Assembly: GCF_900128885.1 (NCBI RefSeq)
Contig: NZ_FQTU01000002.1
Coordinates: forward strand, 1-64,000
Direction of reading: 5' to 3'
Source of the DNA: Alkalibacter saccharofermentans DSM 14828
GTDB lineage: Bacteria; Bacillota; Clostridia; Eubacteriales; Alkalibacteraceae
DNA length: 64,000 nucleotides
The notes beneath the pieces were generated by a model. That model had not been told where the DNA came from. It was given only the letters and a program-made list of their open reading frames with translations, and did not search any database. Shown piece after piece: positions 25,294 through 34,628 of the stretch. The number at the start of each line of letters is the position of its first letter. Positions within the stretch are counted from its first letter, which is position 1. A program made the position numbers and the translations under genes.

Positions 25294-26566
25294 CGTCCCT
25301 TATCATTGTTTCTGATCTATTTGGTCCTACGGAAATTATCTTTGCGGGTATGCCACTGATTTCTTCAATTTTCTCCACGTATTTTCTAGTGTTTTCAGGG
25401 AGCGCAGAATAGCTCTTACACATTGTTATATCCTCATCCCAACCGTCCATCACTTCATAAATGGGTTTGCATTTCCCGAGATCTTCCAGTGATGCAGGAA
25501 AATCACTTATCAACTTTCCGTCTTTTTCATAGCCGACGCAAAGGTTTAATTTTTCTATCCCTGTCAACGTATCCAGCTTTGTTATTGCCAAAGATGTAAG
25601 GCCATTAACTCTCACAGCAAACTTTAAAATAATGCCGTCAAACCAGCCACATCTTCTTGCCCTTCCCGTAGTCGTTCCAAATTCTCTGCCTGCTTCTCTT
25701 ATGTATTCGCCAGTCCTATCGAAAAGCTCTGTAGGGAAAGGCCCCTCTCCGACTCTAGTAGTATAAGCCTTTACGACACCTAGAACTTCGTTGATTGCCG
25801 TAGGTCCTACTCCTGAACCTATGCAAACCCCTCCGGAGCCAGGATGTGAAGATGTTACATATGGATACGTGCCAAAATCAAGATCAAGTAAAGTTCCTTG
25901 TGCTCCTTCAAACAAAACTTTTTTATCTGATTTAACCCAGTCATAGACTTCCACCGAAGTATCAGAAATGTATTTTTTGATTCTCTTCCCATATTCCATA
26001 TATGTAGAAAATATTTCATCGAACACAAGTGGTTTGTGACCATAAATTAGCGTCAGCACTTTGTTCTTTTCTTCCAGTGCTATTTTAAGCTTATTTGCAA
26101 AAATTCCTTCATCTAAAAGATCGCAAATCCTAATTCCTGCACGACTTGTCTTATCCATGTATGCTGGCCCAATGCCTTTTTTTGTCGTTCCAATTTTCCT
26201 GTCTCCAAGACTCTCTTCAGATAATTCGTCCAGTATCTTATGATATGGCATGATAATGTGCGCCCTGTCGCTTATCGTTAAAGAATCAGTAGAAACACCG
26301 TCATTTTCAAGATAATCTATTTCATCAAGCAACGCCTTTGGATCTATAACGACTCCATTTCCTATTATGCACGGTTTACCCTCGTTTATGATTCCGGAAG
26401 GAATCAGGTGAAGCTTATACTGCTTGTCTCCTACTTCTACTGTATGACCCGCGTTGTTTCCTCCTTGATATCTTACCACCACTTGCGCCTGTTGGGCCAA
26501 GTAATCCGTTATCTTTCCCTTGCCTTCATCGCCCCATTGGGCACCTATCACTACTAAGCTGCTCAT
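25277..26566 (-). CDS. purA: Adenylosuccinate synthetase
   Basis: 429 residues, the full family length. Motifs: GAQWGDEGKGKITD (P-loop with the catalytic Asp), GNNAGHT with the catalytic His, GTTKKGIGPAY, FEGAQGTLLD and TTTGRARRCGWFD. It joins IMP and aspartate with GTP hydrolysis in the first step from IMP to AMP. ATG follows AAAGGAG. It lies 14 bp after an FAD-dependent oxidoreductase gene. Confidence 0.97.
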   Translation of the reverse strand: MSSLVVIGAQWGDEGKGKITDYLAQQAQVVVRYQGGNNAGHTVEVGDKQYKLHLIPSGIINEGKPCIIGNGVVIDPKALLDEIDYLENDGVSTDSLTISDRAHIIMPYHKILDELSEESLGDRKIGTTKKGIGPAYMDKTSRAGIRICDLLDEGIFANKLKIALEEKNKVLTLIYGHKPLVFDEIFSTYMEYGKRIKKYISDTSVEVYDWVKSDKKVLFEGAQGTLLDLDFGTYPYVTSSHPGSGGVCIGSGVGPTAINEVLGVVKAYTTRVGEGPFPTELFDRTGEYIREAGREFGTTTGRARRCGWFDGIILKFAVRVNGLTSLAITKLDTLTGIEKLNLCVGYEKDGKLISDFPASLEDLGKCKPIYEVMDGWDEDITMCKSYSALPENTRKYVEKIEEISGIPAKIISVGPNRSETMIRDDVFTS

Positions 26567-26580
26567 TTAATATTCTCCTT

Positions 26581-27969
26581 TCAAACCCGATTGGATATTT
26601 TTCTGGCAGTATACACGCCATTTACAGATGCTTGCATCAAACCTCTAGTTATTCCTGCACCGTCTCCCATAACATAAAGGCTTTTTATATTTGTTTCAAA
26701 GTTTTCATCCACTTTTATCTTATTGGAATAAAACTTAACTTCCACTCCGTATAATAATGTTTCATCACTGGCGAGTCCCGGTGTCACATTATCAAGAGCT
26801 ATTATCATTTCCTCTATGTCTTTCATTATTCTATAGGGAAGTACCAAACACAAATCCCCAGGCACTGCATCTTTTAGTGTTGGCTGTATATTGTTTCTGA
26901 CCAGCCTGGTTTCGGTTGTTCTTCTCCCTCGTCTGAAATCGCCGTATCTTTGTACTATGATTTTATTTCCAGAGAGCATGTTTCCTAAACCTGCAATATA
27001 TTTGCCGTATGCAATCGGCGATTTAAAAGGTTCTGTAAATCCTTTTGAAACAAGAAGCGCAAAATTTGTATTATTGGTCTTTAAAGTATCTGCCTTATAA
27101 CTATGTCCATTGACAACCGCAAGATTATCATCGTATATTTCTGTGGCAACTACTCCCCCTGGATTTGAGCAGAAAGTTCTAACTTTATCGTCAAAAGTCT
27201 CCGTATAATATACGAGCTTTCCCTCATACATAACATCATTTATTTCCTTCATAATCTCATTTCTGCACTCTATCCTAACGCCGATATCTACCTTTCCCAC
27301 TTCTGTTTCTATATTTACTGTCCTGCATATCTCATCAAACCATTCAGAGCCGTCCCTCCCTACGCCAATGATAATATTGTCACCGTAGTACTCGGAATCA
27401 GCCTTTACTCCCATAGCCTTGCCTTCTTCAATAATAATCTCTTTTACAGGGTTTCTAAACTTAATCTCCACCCCTTTTTCCAAAAGATAGGCTTGAAGCT
27501 TAGTGTAGATGTCATATCCCACCTCTGTTCCTACATGCCTGATGGGGCATTCTATCAGTTTAAGGTTGCTTTGGATAGCTTTTCTTCTGATAACCGATAT
27601 TTTGTCCATGTCGTCTATTCCGTAAATTTTGCTGTCTGCGCCAAATCCCAGATATACTTCATCCACATATTTGATTAGCTCTTCTGTCGTCTCATATCCT
27701 ATGTATTCCGGCAGTTCTCCTCCAACCTCTGGAGAAAGAGACAGTTTGCCATCTGAATAGGCCCCAGCACCGGCAAAACCGGTAGTTATGTTGCAAGGCT
27801 TGCAGCCTACGCATTTATTTGTCCTTCTCTTAGGGCATATTCTCTTCTCAATGGAATTGCCTTTTTCAAGCATGAGAATATCTATCTCCTGATTTTGCTT
27901 TATCAGCTCCATTGCACAAAAAATGCCCGCCGGACCTGCACCAACAATGATAGCATCGTATTTTTTCAA
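26581..27969 (-). CDS. FAD-dependent oxidoreductase of the uncharacterised COG2509 type
   Basis: 462 residues. An N-terminal FAD-binding motif (YDAIIVGAGPAGIFCAMEL), a cysteine-rich segment (CPKRRTNKCVGCKPCNITTGFAGAG), and a C-terminal NGVYTARKI with GDGAGITRGLMQASV. This family of predicted dehydrogenases is common next to purA in Clostridia, but the reaction is unknown. The best start is TTG at 27969, with AAGGAAG eight bases upstream; a GTG at 27978 overlaps that site. It is followed closely by purA and rsmI, forming a likely operon. Confidence 0.85.
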   Translation of the reverse strand: MKKYDAIIVGAGPAGIFCAMELIKQNQEIDILMLEKGNSIEKRICPKRRTNKCVGCKPCNITTGFAGAGAYSDGKLSLSPEVGGELPEYIGYETTEELIKYVDEVYLGFGADSKIYGIDDMDKISVIRRKAIQSNLKLIECPIRHVGTEVGYDIYTKLQAYLLEKGVEIKFRNPVKEIIIEEGKAMGVKADSEYYGDNIIIGVGRDGSEWFDEICRTVNIETEVGKVDIGVRIECRNEIMKEINDVMYEGKLVYYTETFDDKVRTFCSNPGGVVATEIYDDNLAVVNGHSYKADTLKTNNTNFALLVSKGFTEPFKSPIAYGKYIAGLGNMLSGNKIIVQRYGDFRRGRRTTETRLVRNNIQPTLKDAVPGDLCLVLPYRIMKDIEEMIIALDNVTPGLASDETLLYGVEVKFYSNKIKVDENFETNIKSLYVMGDGAGITRGLMQASVNGVYTARKISNRV

Positions 27970-28133
27970 GTTTTCCACTTCCTTAAATATATACCGGCAC
28001 TTTATCCGGCGGATTCCATCAGCTTTTTGGAAACTAAGAATCCATTATAGATATTATCAAATTATACATGTGATATCAATACAAAAACGAACTTTATTTC
28101 TTACTTATATATAATTGTTCGTAAACTCTAGTG

Positions 28134-29471
28134 TCACTCCCTATATTCTACCAAATTGCCGAACTGTGTATATTCTTCATGCCAGGAAAGCTTTATTACC
28201 CCTGTAGAGCCATTCCTTTGCTTTGCAATGTTAAGTTCTGCAATATTTTTATCCTCGGGATCTTTTGAGTAGTAATGGTTCCTGAAAAGCATCATTACCA
28301 CATCTGCATCCTGCTCGATTGCACCCGATTCCCTAAGATCCGAAAGAATAGGTCGATGATCTGTTCTGGCATCTGGAGCCCTGCTCAACTGTGACAGGGC
28401 AATTACTGGGCACTGCATCTCTCTAGCCAAAGCCTTTAAAGATCTAGATATTGCAGATATCTCCTGCTGACGGTTCTCGCTTCTTTTCGAACCCTCCATT
28501 AGCTGAAGGTAGTCTATGAGAATCATATCCAAACCATGCTCAAGCTTTAACCTTCTAGTTTTTGATCTCATTTCCATTACAGTTACTCCAGGTGTATCGT
28601 CTATATAAATTTTACTGCTTGATAAAACAGAGGTAGCGTAGGCCAGCTTTTGCCAATCTTTATCCGTAAGATTTCCCGTCCTTAGATTCTGGCTATTGAT
28701 ATGTGCCTCGCTACAAAGCATCCTCTGAGTTAACAGCTCTTTGCTCATTTCCAGACTGAATATGGCAACAGACTTCTTTGCCTTTACCGCCGCATGTTGA
28801 GCTACGTTCAGTGCTAATGCAGTTTTTCCCATAGATGGTCTGGCTGCGATAAGCACCAAATCCGCCTTTTGCATTCCTGCTGTCATATGATCCAAATCTG
28901 TAAATCCGGTAGGCACTCCGGTTATGGTATTGTTGTTTTTTTGAATATCTTCGATGCTCTCTAGCGTTCCTACAAGAGCTTCTTTTATATGGACAAAATC
29001 GCCGGTCTTCTGTCTTTGAGACAGCTCAAAAATATTCTTTTCAGCCATTTCAAGTACTTCATCCGCATCGTCTCCGTTTGTATAGCATTCGTTTATAACT
29101 TCCATAGACGAGCTTATAAGAGATCTCAGCAAGGCTTTTTCCTTGACAATGTCACAATATGTCCGCACGTTTGTGGATACCGGGACATTATCTATAAGCT
29201 CCGCAAGATAACCTCTTCCGCCTACTTTTTCCAAAACATTTGTATCCTTCAGCTTGTTGGTCAATGTTATTAAATCAACAGGCAAGTCTTCCTTGAAAAG
29301 CTCAACTATTCCGTCGAATATGGCCTTGTGCTGCGCATTATAAAACATATCACTGTCAGTTATCAACTCCGTCGCTGTGGATATTGCATCCTTGCTGACA
29401 AGCATGGCTCCTAAAACCGATTGTTCCGCATCGATATTATTCGGCGGAACTTTTATCATATTTTCTGACAA
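28134..29471 (-). CDS. dnaB: Replicative DNA helicase
   Basis: 445 residues. N-terminal primase-interacting domain (PPNNIDAEQSVLGAML), linker, and RecA-like helicase domain with Walker A ARPSMGKTALALNVA, Walker B MILIDYLQLM and the arginine-finger region DLRESGAIEQDADVV. It is the ring helicase that unwinds DNA at the replication fork. The start is TTG at 29471, six bases after AGAGGTGA. It lies 18 bp after rplI, the usual rplI-dnaB order of Firmicutes. Confidence 0.96.
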   Translation of the reverse strand: MSENMIKVPPNNIDAEQSVLGAMLVSKDAISTATELITDSDMFYNAQHKAIFDGIVELFKEDLPVDLITLTNKLKDTNVLEKVGGRGYLAELIDNVPVSTNVRTYCDIVKEKALLRSLISSSMEVINECYTNGDDADEVLEMAEKNIFELSQRQKTGDFVHIKEALVGTLESIEDIQKNNNTITGVPTGFTDLDHMTAGMQKADLVLIAARPSMGKTALALNVAQHAAVKAKKSVAIFSLEMSKELLTQRMLCSEAHINSQNLRTGNLTDKDWQKLAYATSVLSSSKIYIDDTPGVTVMEMRSKTRRLKLEHGLDMILIDYLQLMEGSKRSENRQQEISAISRSLKALAREMQCPVIALSQLSRAPDARTDHRPILSDLRESGAIEQDADVVMMLFRNHYYSKDPEDKNIAELNIAKQRNGSTGVIKLSWHEEYTQFGNLVEYRE

Positions 29472-29489
29472 GTTTGTTCACCTCTAAAA

Positions 29490-29936
29490 TTATTTCCCTT
29501 TAACCGTTACAGTCAAATCTCCGGTAATACCAGCATGAGTCTTTATAGTAACTGTGAATCTGCCTATATTTCTTATAGGCTCGCTTAATTGGATCTTTCT
29601 TTTATCTATGTCAAATCCTAAGTCTTTCTTAATGGCTTCGGCCAAGTCCTTACTGGTAATCGACCCAAATAATCTTCCCTCGTCTGAAGCTTTTTCGGCA
29701 ATTTCTAAGTTTGAATCAGATAATTTTTTTGCAAGTTCTTTTGCCTCTTCTATTTCTTTTTGTATAGCTGCCTGCTGCTTCTGTTTATCTTCATCATTTT
29801 TCTTTAAATTATCTTTTGTAGCTTCTACTGCAAGGTTCTTAGGAGCTAAAAAGTTTCTGAAGTATCCATCCTTTGCATTTACTACATCTCCCTTTTTACC
29901 CATTCCTTTTACATCTTCAAGCAATATTACCTTCAT
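29490..29936 (-). CDS. rplI: 50S ribosomal protein L9
   Basis: 148 residues, with the N-terminal MKVILLEDVKGMGKKGDVV and YFRNFLAPKNLAV typical of L9, a long charged helix and the C-terminal domain. Its ATG overlaps the gdpP stop as ATGA, so translation is probably coupled. The gdpP-rplI-dnaB order is a conserved Firmicutes block. Confidence 0.97.
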   Translation of the reverse strand: MKVILLEDVKGMGKKGDVVNAKDGYFRNFLAPKNLAVEATKDNLKKNDEDKQKQQAAIQKEIEEAKELAKKLSDSNLEIAEKASDEGRLFGSITSKDLAEAIKKDLGFDIDKRKIQLSEPIRNIGRFTVTIKTHAGITGDLTVTVKGK

Positions 29937-31927
29937 TTATCTTCACCTTCCTTTAAGTATTCGTCTATTGCATTTTTCAACATCTCTCGGGCGGTTTCTA
30001 TATCTGTGTCTGTTAGCTGTGCTCCAGCGACCGTCATATGCCCTCCGCCTCCAAGGGTTTCAAGTATCCGTTGAACATTTAATCCACCATAGGATCTGCC
30101 GCTAATTATAGCTGTATTGTCTCCCAAGGCTATAACGAAGGACGCCTCCACTCCCTGTATGTTCATTAACTCATCTGCTGTTTGAGCCGTGATCAAATTG
30201 GCCTTATCAGATTGATCGTTAACTATTGCAATTGCTATATTTCCCTTGATGAACTGCGCCTCTTTCAAAGCTTGGGATTTTGCAATCAGCACCTCCCTGT
30301 CGTCTTTGAGAAGCTTTTTTGCTTTAAGGGTATCAGCTCCGTTTTTTCTTAAAAAAGATGCAGCCTCGAAAGTTCTCACCCCGGTTTTAATAGCAAAGTT
30401 TTTTGTATCCATATAAATCCCCGCTAAGAGCGCAGTCGCTTCAATTTCGGTCAGCTCCACGCCATCGTCAATGTATTCGATTATTTCGCTAACTAGCTCG
30501 CATGTCGAGGAAGCATACGGCTCTAAATAGGTCAATACTGACTCTTCGATAAATTCAGCTGCCCTTATATGATGGTCTATGACAATTATTTTGCCGACTT
30601 TATCTATCAGATCAGGATCCTGAACCAGGTTTCTCTTGTGAACATCGACTATTACCAAAACGGTATCTTCATTGGCAGCTTTCCTTGCACTTTCAGAAGA
30701 AGACAATGCGGTTTCGTACCCATTTTCCATCAATTCCTTATAAAGAACATCTATAGACGGATTGCTTTTATCCAATACTATCGAAGCTTCTTTCCCTAAA
30801 AACCGTGCACATCTAAAAATCCCGAGCGCAGCTCCCAATGAATCGATATCTGGGTTCTCGTGTCCCATCACAAGTACATTCTCAGAATTTTCCATCAGCT
30901 CTTTTATCCCATGAGCTTTGATCCTTGCCTTGACTTTTGTACGCTTTTCAACCGCCTGAGTTTTCCCTCCAAAATACGATAGCTTTCCGTCTTTTCTAAG
31001 TACCGCTTGGTCTCCTCCTCTAGCAAGAGCTATGTCCAACGCAGACTTTGAAAGCTCCTGTAATTGAGGAAAAGAAAGCTTCTGATCCGATATCCCCACA
31101 CCTATGCTGAGGGTTATTGGAATCTTGTTTCCCGATTGTGTTTCTCTCATTATATCCAAGATATTAAATCTTTTTTCTTCCATAACTGATAAGTACTCAT
31201 ATTCAAACATCATGAGGTATTGATCCGGATCGTATTTATTTACGTATGCATTCATATCTTTGGCCCAAGCATTGATCTTCCTGTCTATGATTGCAGTAAT
31301 CAAAGGCTTGTAGCTGTCTTTGCTGCTTTTAAGCACTTCATCGTAATTATCTACCTGTATAAAGGCTATCACGGGCCTTTCCAGCAGGTATCTATCCATT
31401 AGTTCCTCGTATTCCGTATAATCAATCCAGTATAGCATCCTGATTTTTTCACTATTAATATTCTTTACGCTATTAGTATATACCCTGTAGTGATTGCCTT
31501 CATAGTAATAGGTGATGAACTTATCTTCACGCTGATAGAATTTTTCAATGTCTAAGTCTTCAAAGACCTGTTTAAGGCTCTTATTCAATAAATTTCTTCT
31601 ATCACCCAAGATATTTCTAAAATCACTGTTGTACCACAATACAGTATCATCTTCTTTGAGAATCACAAGGGGAAAAGGCAACTCCAACAGAATGTTCTGG
31701 GTAGCTGTATCGATATCCAATGCCAGATTCTCCACCAGCTCTTTCCAACGCTCTTCGCTTTTGGTGGCGGCTTTAATTTTGTAATATATTAGATAAATCA
31801 ATATCAAGGTTCCCGTTATTGCTATTGCTAGGTTGAAAGCATATATTACTGCTACCAAAATAGCTATTATCCATAAGTATATATTTGTATTGGGAATAAA
31901 AAAGTTTGTAAACTTTTTGTTGTCCAG
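29933..31927 (-). CDS. gdpP: Cyclic-di-AMP phosphodiesterase GdpP (probable CTG start)
   Basis: 664 residues from the proposed start. Two N-terminal membrane helices, a PAS-like domain (ILLELPFPLVILKEDDTVLWYN), a degenerate GGDEF domain (about 180-310), and a DHH/DHHA1 phosphodiesterase with GHENPDIDSLGAALG, VDVHKRN, IDHHIRAAEF and GGGGHMTVAGAQL. It hydrolyses c-di-AMP. The first in-frame TTG (31858) has no ribosome site and would remove half of the first helix. The frame extends to CTG at 31927, seven bases after GGGAGG, giving LDNKKFTNFFIPNTNIYLW and two full helices. The CTG start is inference from spacing and topology. Confidence 0.9.
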   Translation of the reverse strand: MDNKKFTNFFIPNTNIYLWIIAILVAVIYAFNLAIAITGTLILIYLIYYKIKAATKSEERWKELVENLALDIDTATQNILLELPFPLVILKEDDTVLWYNSDFRNILGDRRNLLNKSLKQVFEDLDIEKFYQREDKFITYYYEGNHYRVYTNSVKNINSEKIRMLYWIDYTEYEELMDRYLLERPVIAFIQVDNYDEVLKSSKDSYKPLITAIIDRKINAWAKDMNAYVNKYDPDQYLMMFEYEYLSVMEEKRFNILDIMRETQSGNKIPITLSIGVGISDQKLSFPQLQELSKSALDIALARGGDQAVLRKDGKLSYFGGKTQAVEKRTKVKARIKAHGIKELMENSENVLVMGHENPDIDSLGAALGIFRCARFLGKEASIVLDKSNPSIDVLYKELMENGYETALSSSESARKAANEDTVLVIVDVHKRNLVQDPDLIDKVGKIIVIDHHIRAAEFIEESVLTYLEPYASSTCELVSEIIEYIDDGVELTEIEATALLAGIYMDTKNFAIKTGVRTFEAASFLRKNGADTLKAKKLLKDDREVLIAKSQALKEAQFIKGNIAIAIVNDQSDKANLITAQTADELMNIQGVEASFVIALGDNTAIISGRSYGGLNVQRILETLGGGGHMTVAGAQLTDTDIETAREMLKNAIDEYLKEGEDK

Positions 31928-32072
31928 ATTAATCCCTCCCTTAATGACATGGCATAAATATTATACCACATACACTATTCATGTACACGGATGATAGGCA
32001 TAAAAACGGCTTATCTGATCCAACATTTCCAAATCACTATTTCATTTGATCAGTTTTCGTATGGTTGGCAAA

Positions 32073-32098
32073 TAAAAAGATCCCCGTTAAGGGATCCT
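32073..32098 (-). terminator. Terminator of the rpsF-ssb-rpsR operon
   Basis: On the minus strand GATCCC and GGGATC pair around a short loop and are followed by TTTTTAT, starting about 10 bp after the rpsR stop. Confidence 0.8.
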
Positions 32099-32106
32099 AC
32101 AGTTCT

Positions 32107-32334
32107 TTATTCAGCTGTATACGGCAACAAAGCGATGCTTCTTGCCCTTTTGATAGCAACCGTTAATTCTCTTTGGTGTTTAGCACAATTTCCGGTTACC
32201 CTTCTTGGAAGGATCTTTCCTCTTTCTGACACGTATTTGCTCAATGTCTTAAGATCCTTGTAATCTATAGCTCCAGATTTGCTTTCGCAAAAGTTGCAAA
32301 CTTTTTTTCTGCTTCTTCTGAAAGGTTTAGCCAT
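32107..32334 (-). CDS. rpsR: 30S ribosomal protein S18
   Basis: 75 residues. The N-terminus VCNFCESKSGAIDYKDLKTL shows the two-cysteine (zinc-type) variant of S18, and LPRRVTGNCAKHQRELTVAIKRAR is the conserved rRNA-binding part. Third gene of rpsF-ssb-rpsR. ATG follows GGAGGG. Confidence 0.97.
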   Translation of the reverse strand: MAKPFRRSRKKVCNFCESKSGAIDYKDLKTLSKYVSERGKILPRRVTGNCAKHQRELTVAIKRARSIALLPYTAE

Positions 32335-32350
32335 GTTTTTCCCTCCTTAC

Positions 32351-32794
32351 TTAAAATGGAAGATCGTCATCTTCGTCTTCCAACGGCTGGAAATCATCCA
32401 TTGGAACTCCATAATCCTGGTCTTGTCTATTTTGATCCTGTCTGGCTGGAGAATAGCTTCCGCCTTGTCTTCCCTGCCCTGATCCTGAACTTAAGAATTC
32501 AATCTCTTCGCAAACAACTTCAGTTACGTACCTTTTGCTACCGTCGTTTGCTTCATAGTTACGGGTTTGAATTCTTCCGTATACACCGACCTGGCTACCT
32601 TTACCAACATACTTGGCTGCATTTTCACCTTGGTTTCCCCATGCGACACAGTTTATGAAATCTGCATCCGGCTGACCTTCTTGTTTAAACCTTCTGTTGA
32701 CAGCGAGGCTGAAGGTAGCTACTGCTGTGCCCTTTTGGGTGTATCTCAATTCAATGTCTCTTGTCAGACGACCTATGAGTACGATCTTGTTCAT
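32351..32794 (-). CDS. ssb: Single-stranded DNA-binding protein
   Basis: 147 residues. OB fold with MNKIVLIGRLTRDIELRYT and FINCVAWGNQGENAAKYVGKG, a Gln/Gly/Arg-rich linker and the acidic tip DDDLPF that recruits partner proteins. It coats single-stranded DNA in replication and repair. Middle gene of rpsF-ssb-rpsR. Confidence 0.97.
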   Translation of the reverse strand: MNKIVLIGRLTRDIELRYTQKGTAVATFSLAVNRRFKQEGQPDADFINCVAWGNQGENAAKYVGKGSQVGVYGRIQTRNYEANDGSKRYVTEVVCEEIEFLSSGSGQGRQGGSYSPARQDQNRQDQDYGVPMDDFQPLEDEDDDLPF

Positions 32795-32809
32795 TGTTTA
32801 TCACTCCGA

Positions 32810-33097
32810 TTAAGCATCTTTTTTTATTATCATGTGACGTACAAAGTTTTCAGATATTTTAAATCCGTGATCTAAATCAGCTAAAAGCTCATTGTTACCT
32901 TTAAAGTTGATTAAAACATAGTAACCTTCAGTGAACTTGTTCTTGATTTTGTACGCTAGTTTTCTTTTTCCCCACTCTTCAACTGTTTCAACTTCACCTT
33001 TTGCCGAAATCATACCTTTGATTTTTTCGATATTTTCTGAAATTTGCTCAGTAGAAAGTTCAGGATTGTAAATAATCACTGTTTCATAACTGTTCAT
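32810..33097 (-). CDS. rpsF: 30S ribosomal protein S6
   Basis: 95 residues, MNSYETVIIYNPELS and GKRKLAYKIKNKFTEGYYVLINF typical of S6. First gene of the S6-SSB-S18 operon. ATG follows GGAGGTG. The leader has a 6-bp hairpin (GCTCTC/GAGAGC) that could belong to an S6:S18 feedback element, but I could not confirm the binding motif. Confidence 0.96.
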   Translation of the reverse strand: MNSYETVIIYNPELSTEQISENIEKIKGMISAKGEVETVEEWGKRKLAYKIKNKFTEGYYVLINFKGNNELLADLDHGFKISENFVRHMIIKKDA

Positions 33098-33170
33098 TTT
33101 TTCACCTCCCTTTGGACTTATGGCTCTCTAAAAGAGAGCAAGGATGCACGCAGTGTTTCTATTATAACAC

Positions 33171-33199
33171 AACCACATTTTAGTACAACTATATTTCAA
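33171..33199 (-). promoter_or_regulatory. Promoter of the rpsF-ssb-rpsR operon
   Basis: On the minus strand a -35 TTGAAA (33199-33194), a 17-bp spacer and a -10 TATAAT (33176-33171) give a near-consensus sigma-A promoter about 75 bp upstream of rpsF. Confidence 0.75.
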
Positions 33200-33202
33200 A
33201 AA

Positions 33203-33388
33203 TTATTTGATATTGCCGATTATTTTTTTCACTCGTTTTTGAAATTTCTCCCTGTCGAGCATCACGATCCTGCCACAACCCGAACATTTTATTTTAATGT
33301 CCATCCCTATCCTGACCACCGTCCACTTATTGCTTCCGCAAGGATGATTTTTTTTTGTCTCCACGACATCTCCTAGGTTGATGTCCAT
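33203..33388 (-). CDS. DUF951-family small zinc-finger-like protein
   Basis: 61 residues: MDINLGDVVETKKNHPCGSNKWTVVRIG with a later CSGCG. The pattern (KKxHPCG...W...RxG.D...KC.GC) is that of DUF951 proteins, often encoded near the rpsF operon and parB in Firmicutes. The three cysteines and histidine may bind zinc. Function unknown. ATG follows GGGAGGAG. Its end overlaps the region of the rpsF promoter. Confidence 0.9.
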   Translation of the reverse strand: MDINLGDVVETKKNHPCGSNKWTVVRIGMDIKIKCSGCGRIVMLDREKFQKRVKKIIGNIK

Positions 33389-33416
33389 TTACAAAACTCC
33401 TCCCTATTCATCTCAA

Positions 33417-34058
33417 TCAAAAAAACAAATATCCTATATAAAAGTACTGGGCAATATAAGAATTGTTAAGGGCGTTTATAATATTGCTATGATTGAACAG
33501 TATCGCCAATGAATATATGGAGTTGATGATTATGATATTTACTATTGCGCCTTCGATAATCCCCATAAACGCTCCGCCTGTTTTATTCATGATGTTTAAA
33601 ACCGGAAGCTTTGCTATAAAATCGAAGAATCCCGCTATTACAAAAATTATAAGCCTTACAATAAGAAACACGCCTATAAAGCACAAGAGATACAATATCA
33701 TATCTGCAAGGGTTGCTGCAAAATCAAAAGCTATGTTCATATTTCCGCTTTCAGCAGCAGCATTTTGTATGAAATCTCTGGCTCCCACAGGCAGCTTGTT
33801 CAAATCCAGCTGTTCTAATCCCTTTGCTTCTGAAGAATTCCCTACTCTAAAGTTCTCTGCGATAAAATTATATAAATTACTGTAAATATCTGTATTCTCG
33901 GTGACTAGCTCATATACGCTTTTATATAAACTGGATGCTATTATCAACGAAATCACAAAAGAAAGTATGGAAGCCAACGCATTAACGAGTCCTCTTTTAA
34001 AATCCGCAATAACATATAATACAAAAACTCCTATAATCAAAATGTCTATCCAAGACAT
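33417..34058 (-). CDS. CvpA-family membrane protein
   Basis: 213 residues with four predicted membrane helices. The N-terminus MSWIDILIIGVFVLYVIADFKRGLVNALAS matches the CvpA (colicin V production) family, and the last helices contain TGGAFMGIIEGAIVNIIIINSIY. The family has roles in envelope physiology that remain poorly defined. It follows a second membrane-protein gene by 20 bp. Confidence 0.85.
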   Translation of the reverse strand: MSWIDILIIGVFVLYVIADFKRGLVNALASILSFVISLIIASSLYKSVYELVTENTDIYSNLYNFIAENFRVGNSSEAKGLEQLDLNKLPVGARDFIQNAAAESGNMNIAFDFAATLADMILYLLCFIGVFLIVRLIIFVIAGFFDFIAKLPVLNIMNKTGGAFMGIIEGAIVNIIIINSIYSLAILFNHSNIINALNNSYIAQYFYIGYLFF

Positions 34059-34078
34059 CCCTAACCCCCCTCGTCAAT

Positions 34079-34597
34079 TCACATATCTGCATATTTTATT
34101 TTATTTCTTTTCTTTTTAATTCTACTTATTTTGTATGCTTTTCCAAGATAAGCTCCCATGAAAACCACAAAGACAACAAATATAAGGTTAATATTTATTT
34201 GAATATATATGTTGCTATCAGGAAACAAATTCATGATTGGATAAAAAGGGGAGTTCCAAAACAAAATCGGCGCACCCACAAAGTAAAATAAATTGTAATT
34301 CTGTACCGTCGTAAGACTTTCAGACATTGACTGCATACCCTGTGCCCCTATTACATATATAAGTGCAGGCAAAATGCATATTATTCCAAATATTAAAAAA
34401 TCAGTCTCTCTGTTTTTAATCCTGCTTTTCCCAAGCATGAACCCTGCAGCAAACCATACTCCCATTGCCAGAAAAGTCATTGCCATCATCATCGGCAGAT
34501 TTTCTTTCTCTATAAACGTGTTAAGGGCCGCTACTGTTACATGCATTCCGTTGCCTATAACTCCCCACTTTAAAAAAATGCTTGTTTTTTCCTTCAT
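34079..34597 (-). CDS. Multi-pass membrane protein, unrecognised
   Basis: 172 residues with about four or five hydrophobic segments (roughly 8-28, 34-56, 68-90, 103-125 and 133-155), ending in a basic cytoplasmic tail (KISRIKKKRNKIKYADM). I do not recognise the family. Its AGGAGG lies directly beside a parS site that follows parB, so it is the first gene after the segregation genes. It is probably co-transcribed with the cvpA-like gene. Confidence 0.75.
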   Translation of the reverse strand: MKEKTSIFLKWGVIGNGMHVTVAALNTFIEKENLPMMMAMTFLAMGVWFAAGFMLGKSRIKNRETDFLIFGIICILPALIYVIGAQGMQSMSESLTTVQNYNLFYFVGAPILFWNSPFYPIMNLFPDSNIYIQININLIFVVFVVFMGAYLGKAYKISRIKKKRNKIKYADM

Positions 34598-34612
34598 TCA
34601 TTATCCTCCTAT

Positions 34613-34628
34613 TGTTTCACGTGAAACA
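34613..34628. promoter_or_regulatory. parS: parS centromere site 1
   Basis: An exact 16-bp TGTTTCACGTGAAACA, the Bacillus-type parS bound by ParB. It starts right after the parB stop codon (parB ends at 34629 on the minus strand) and is 16 bp before the next gene. It lies about 9 kb from dnaA. Confidence 0.96.
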
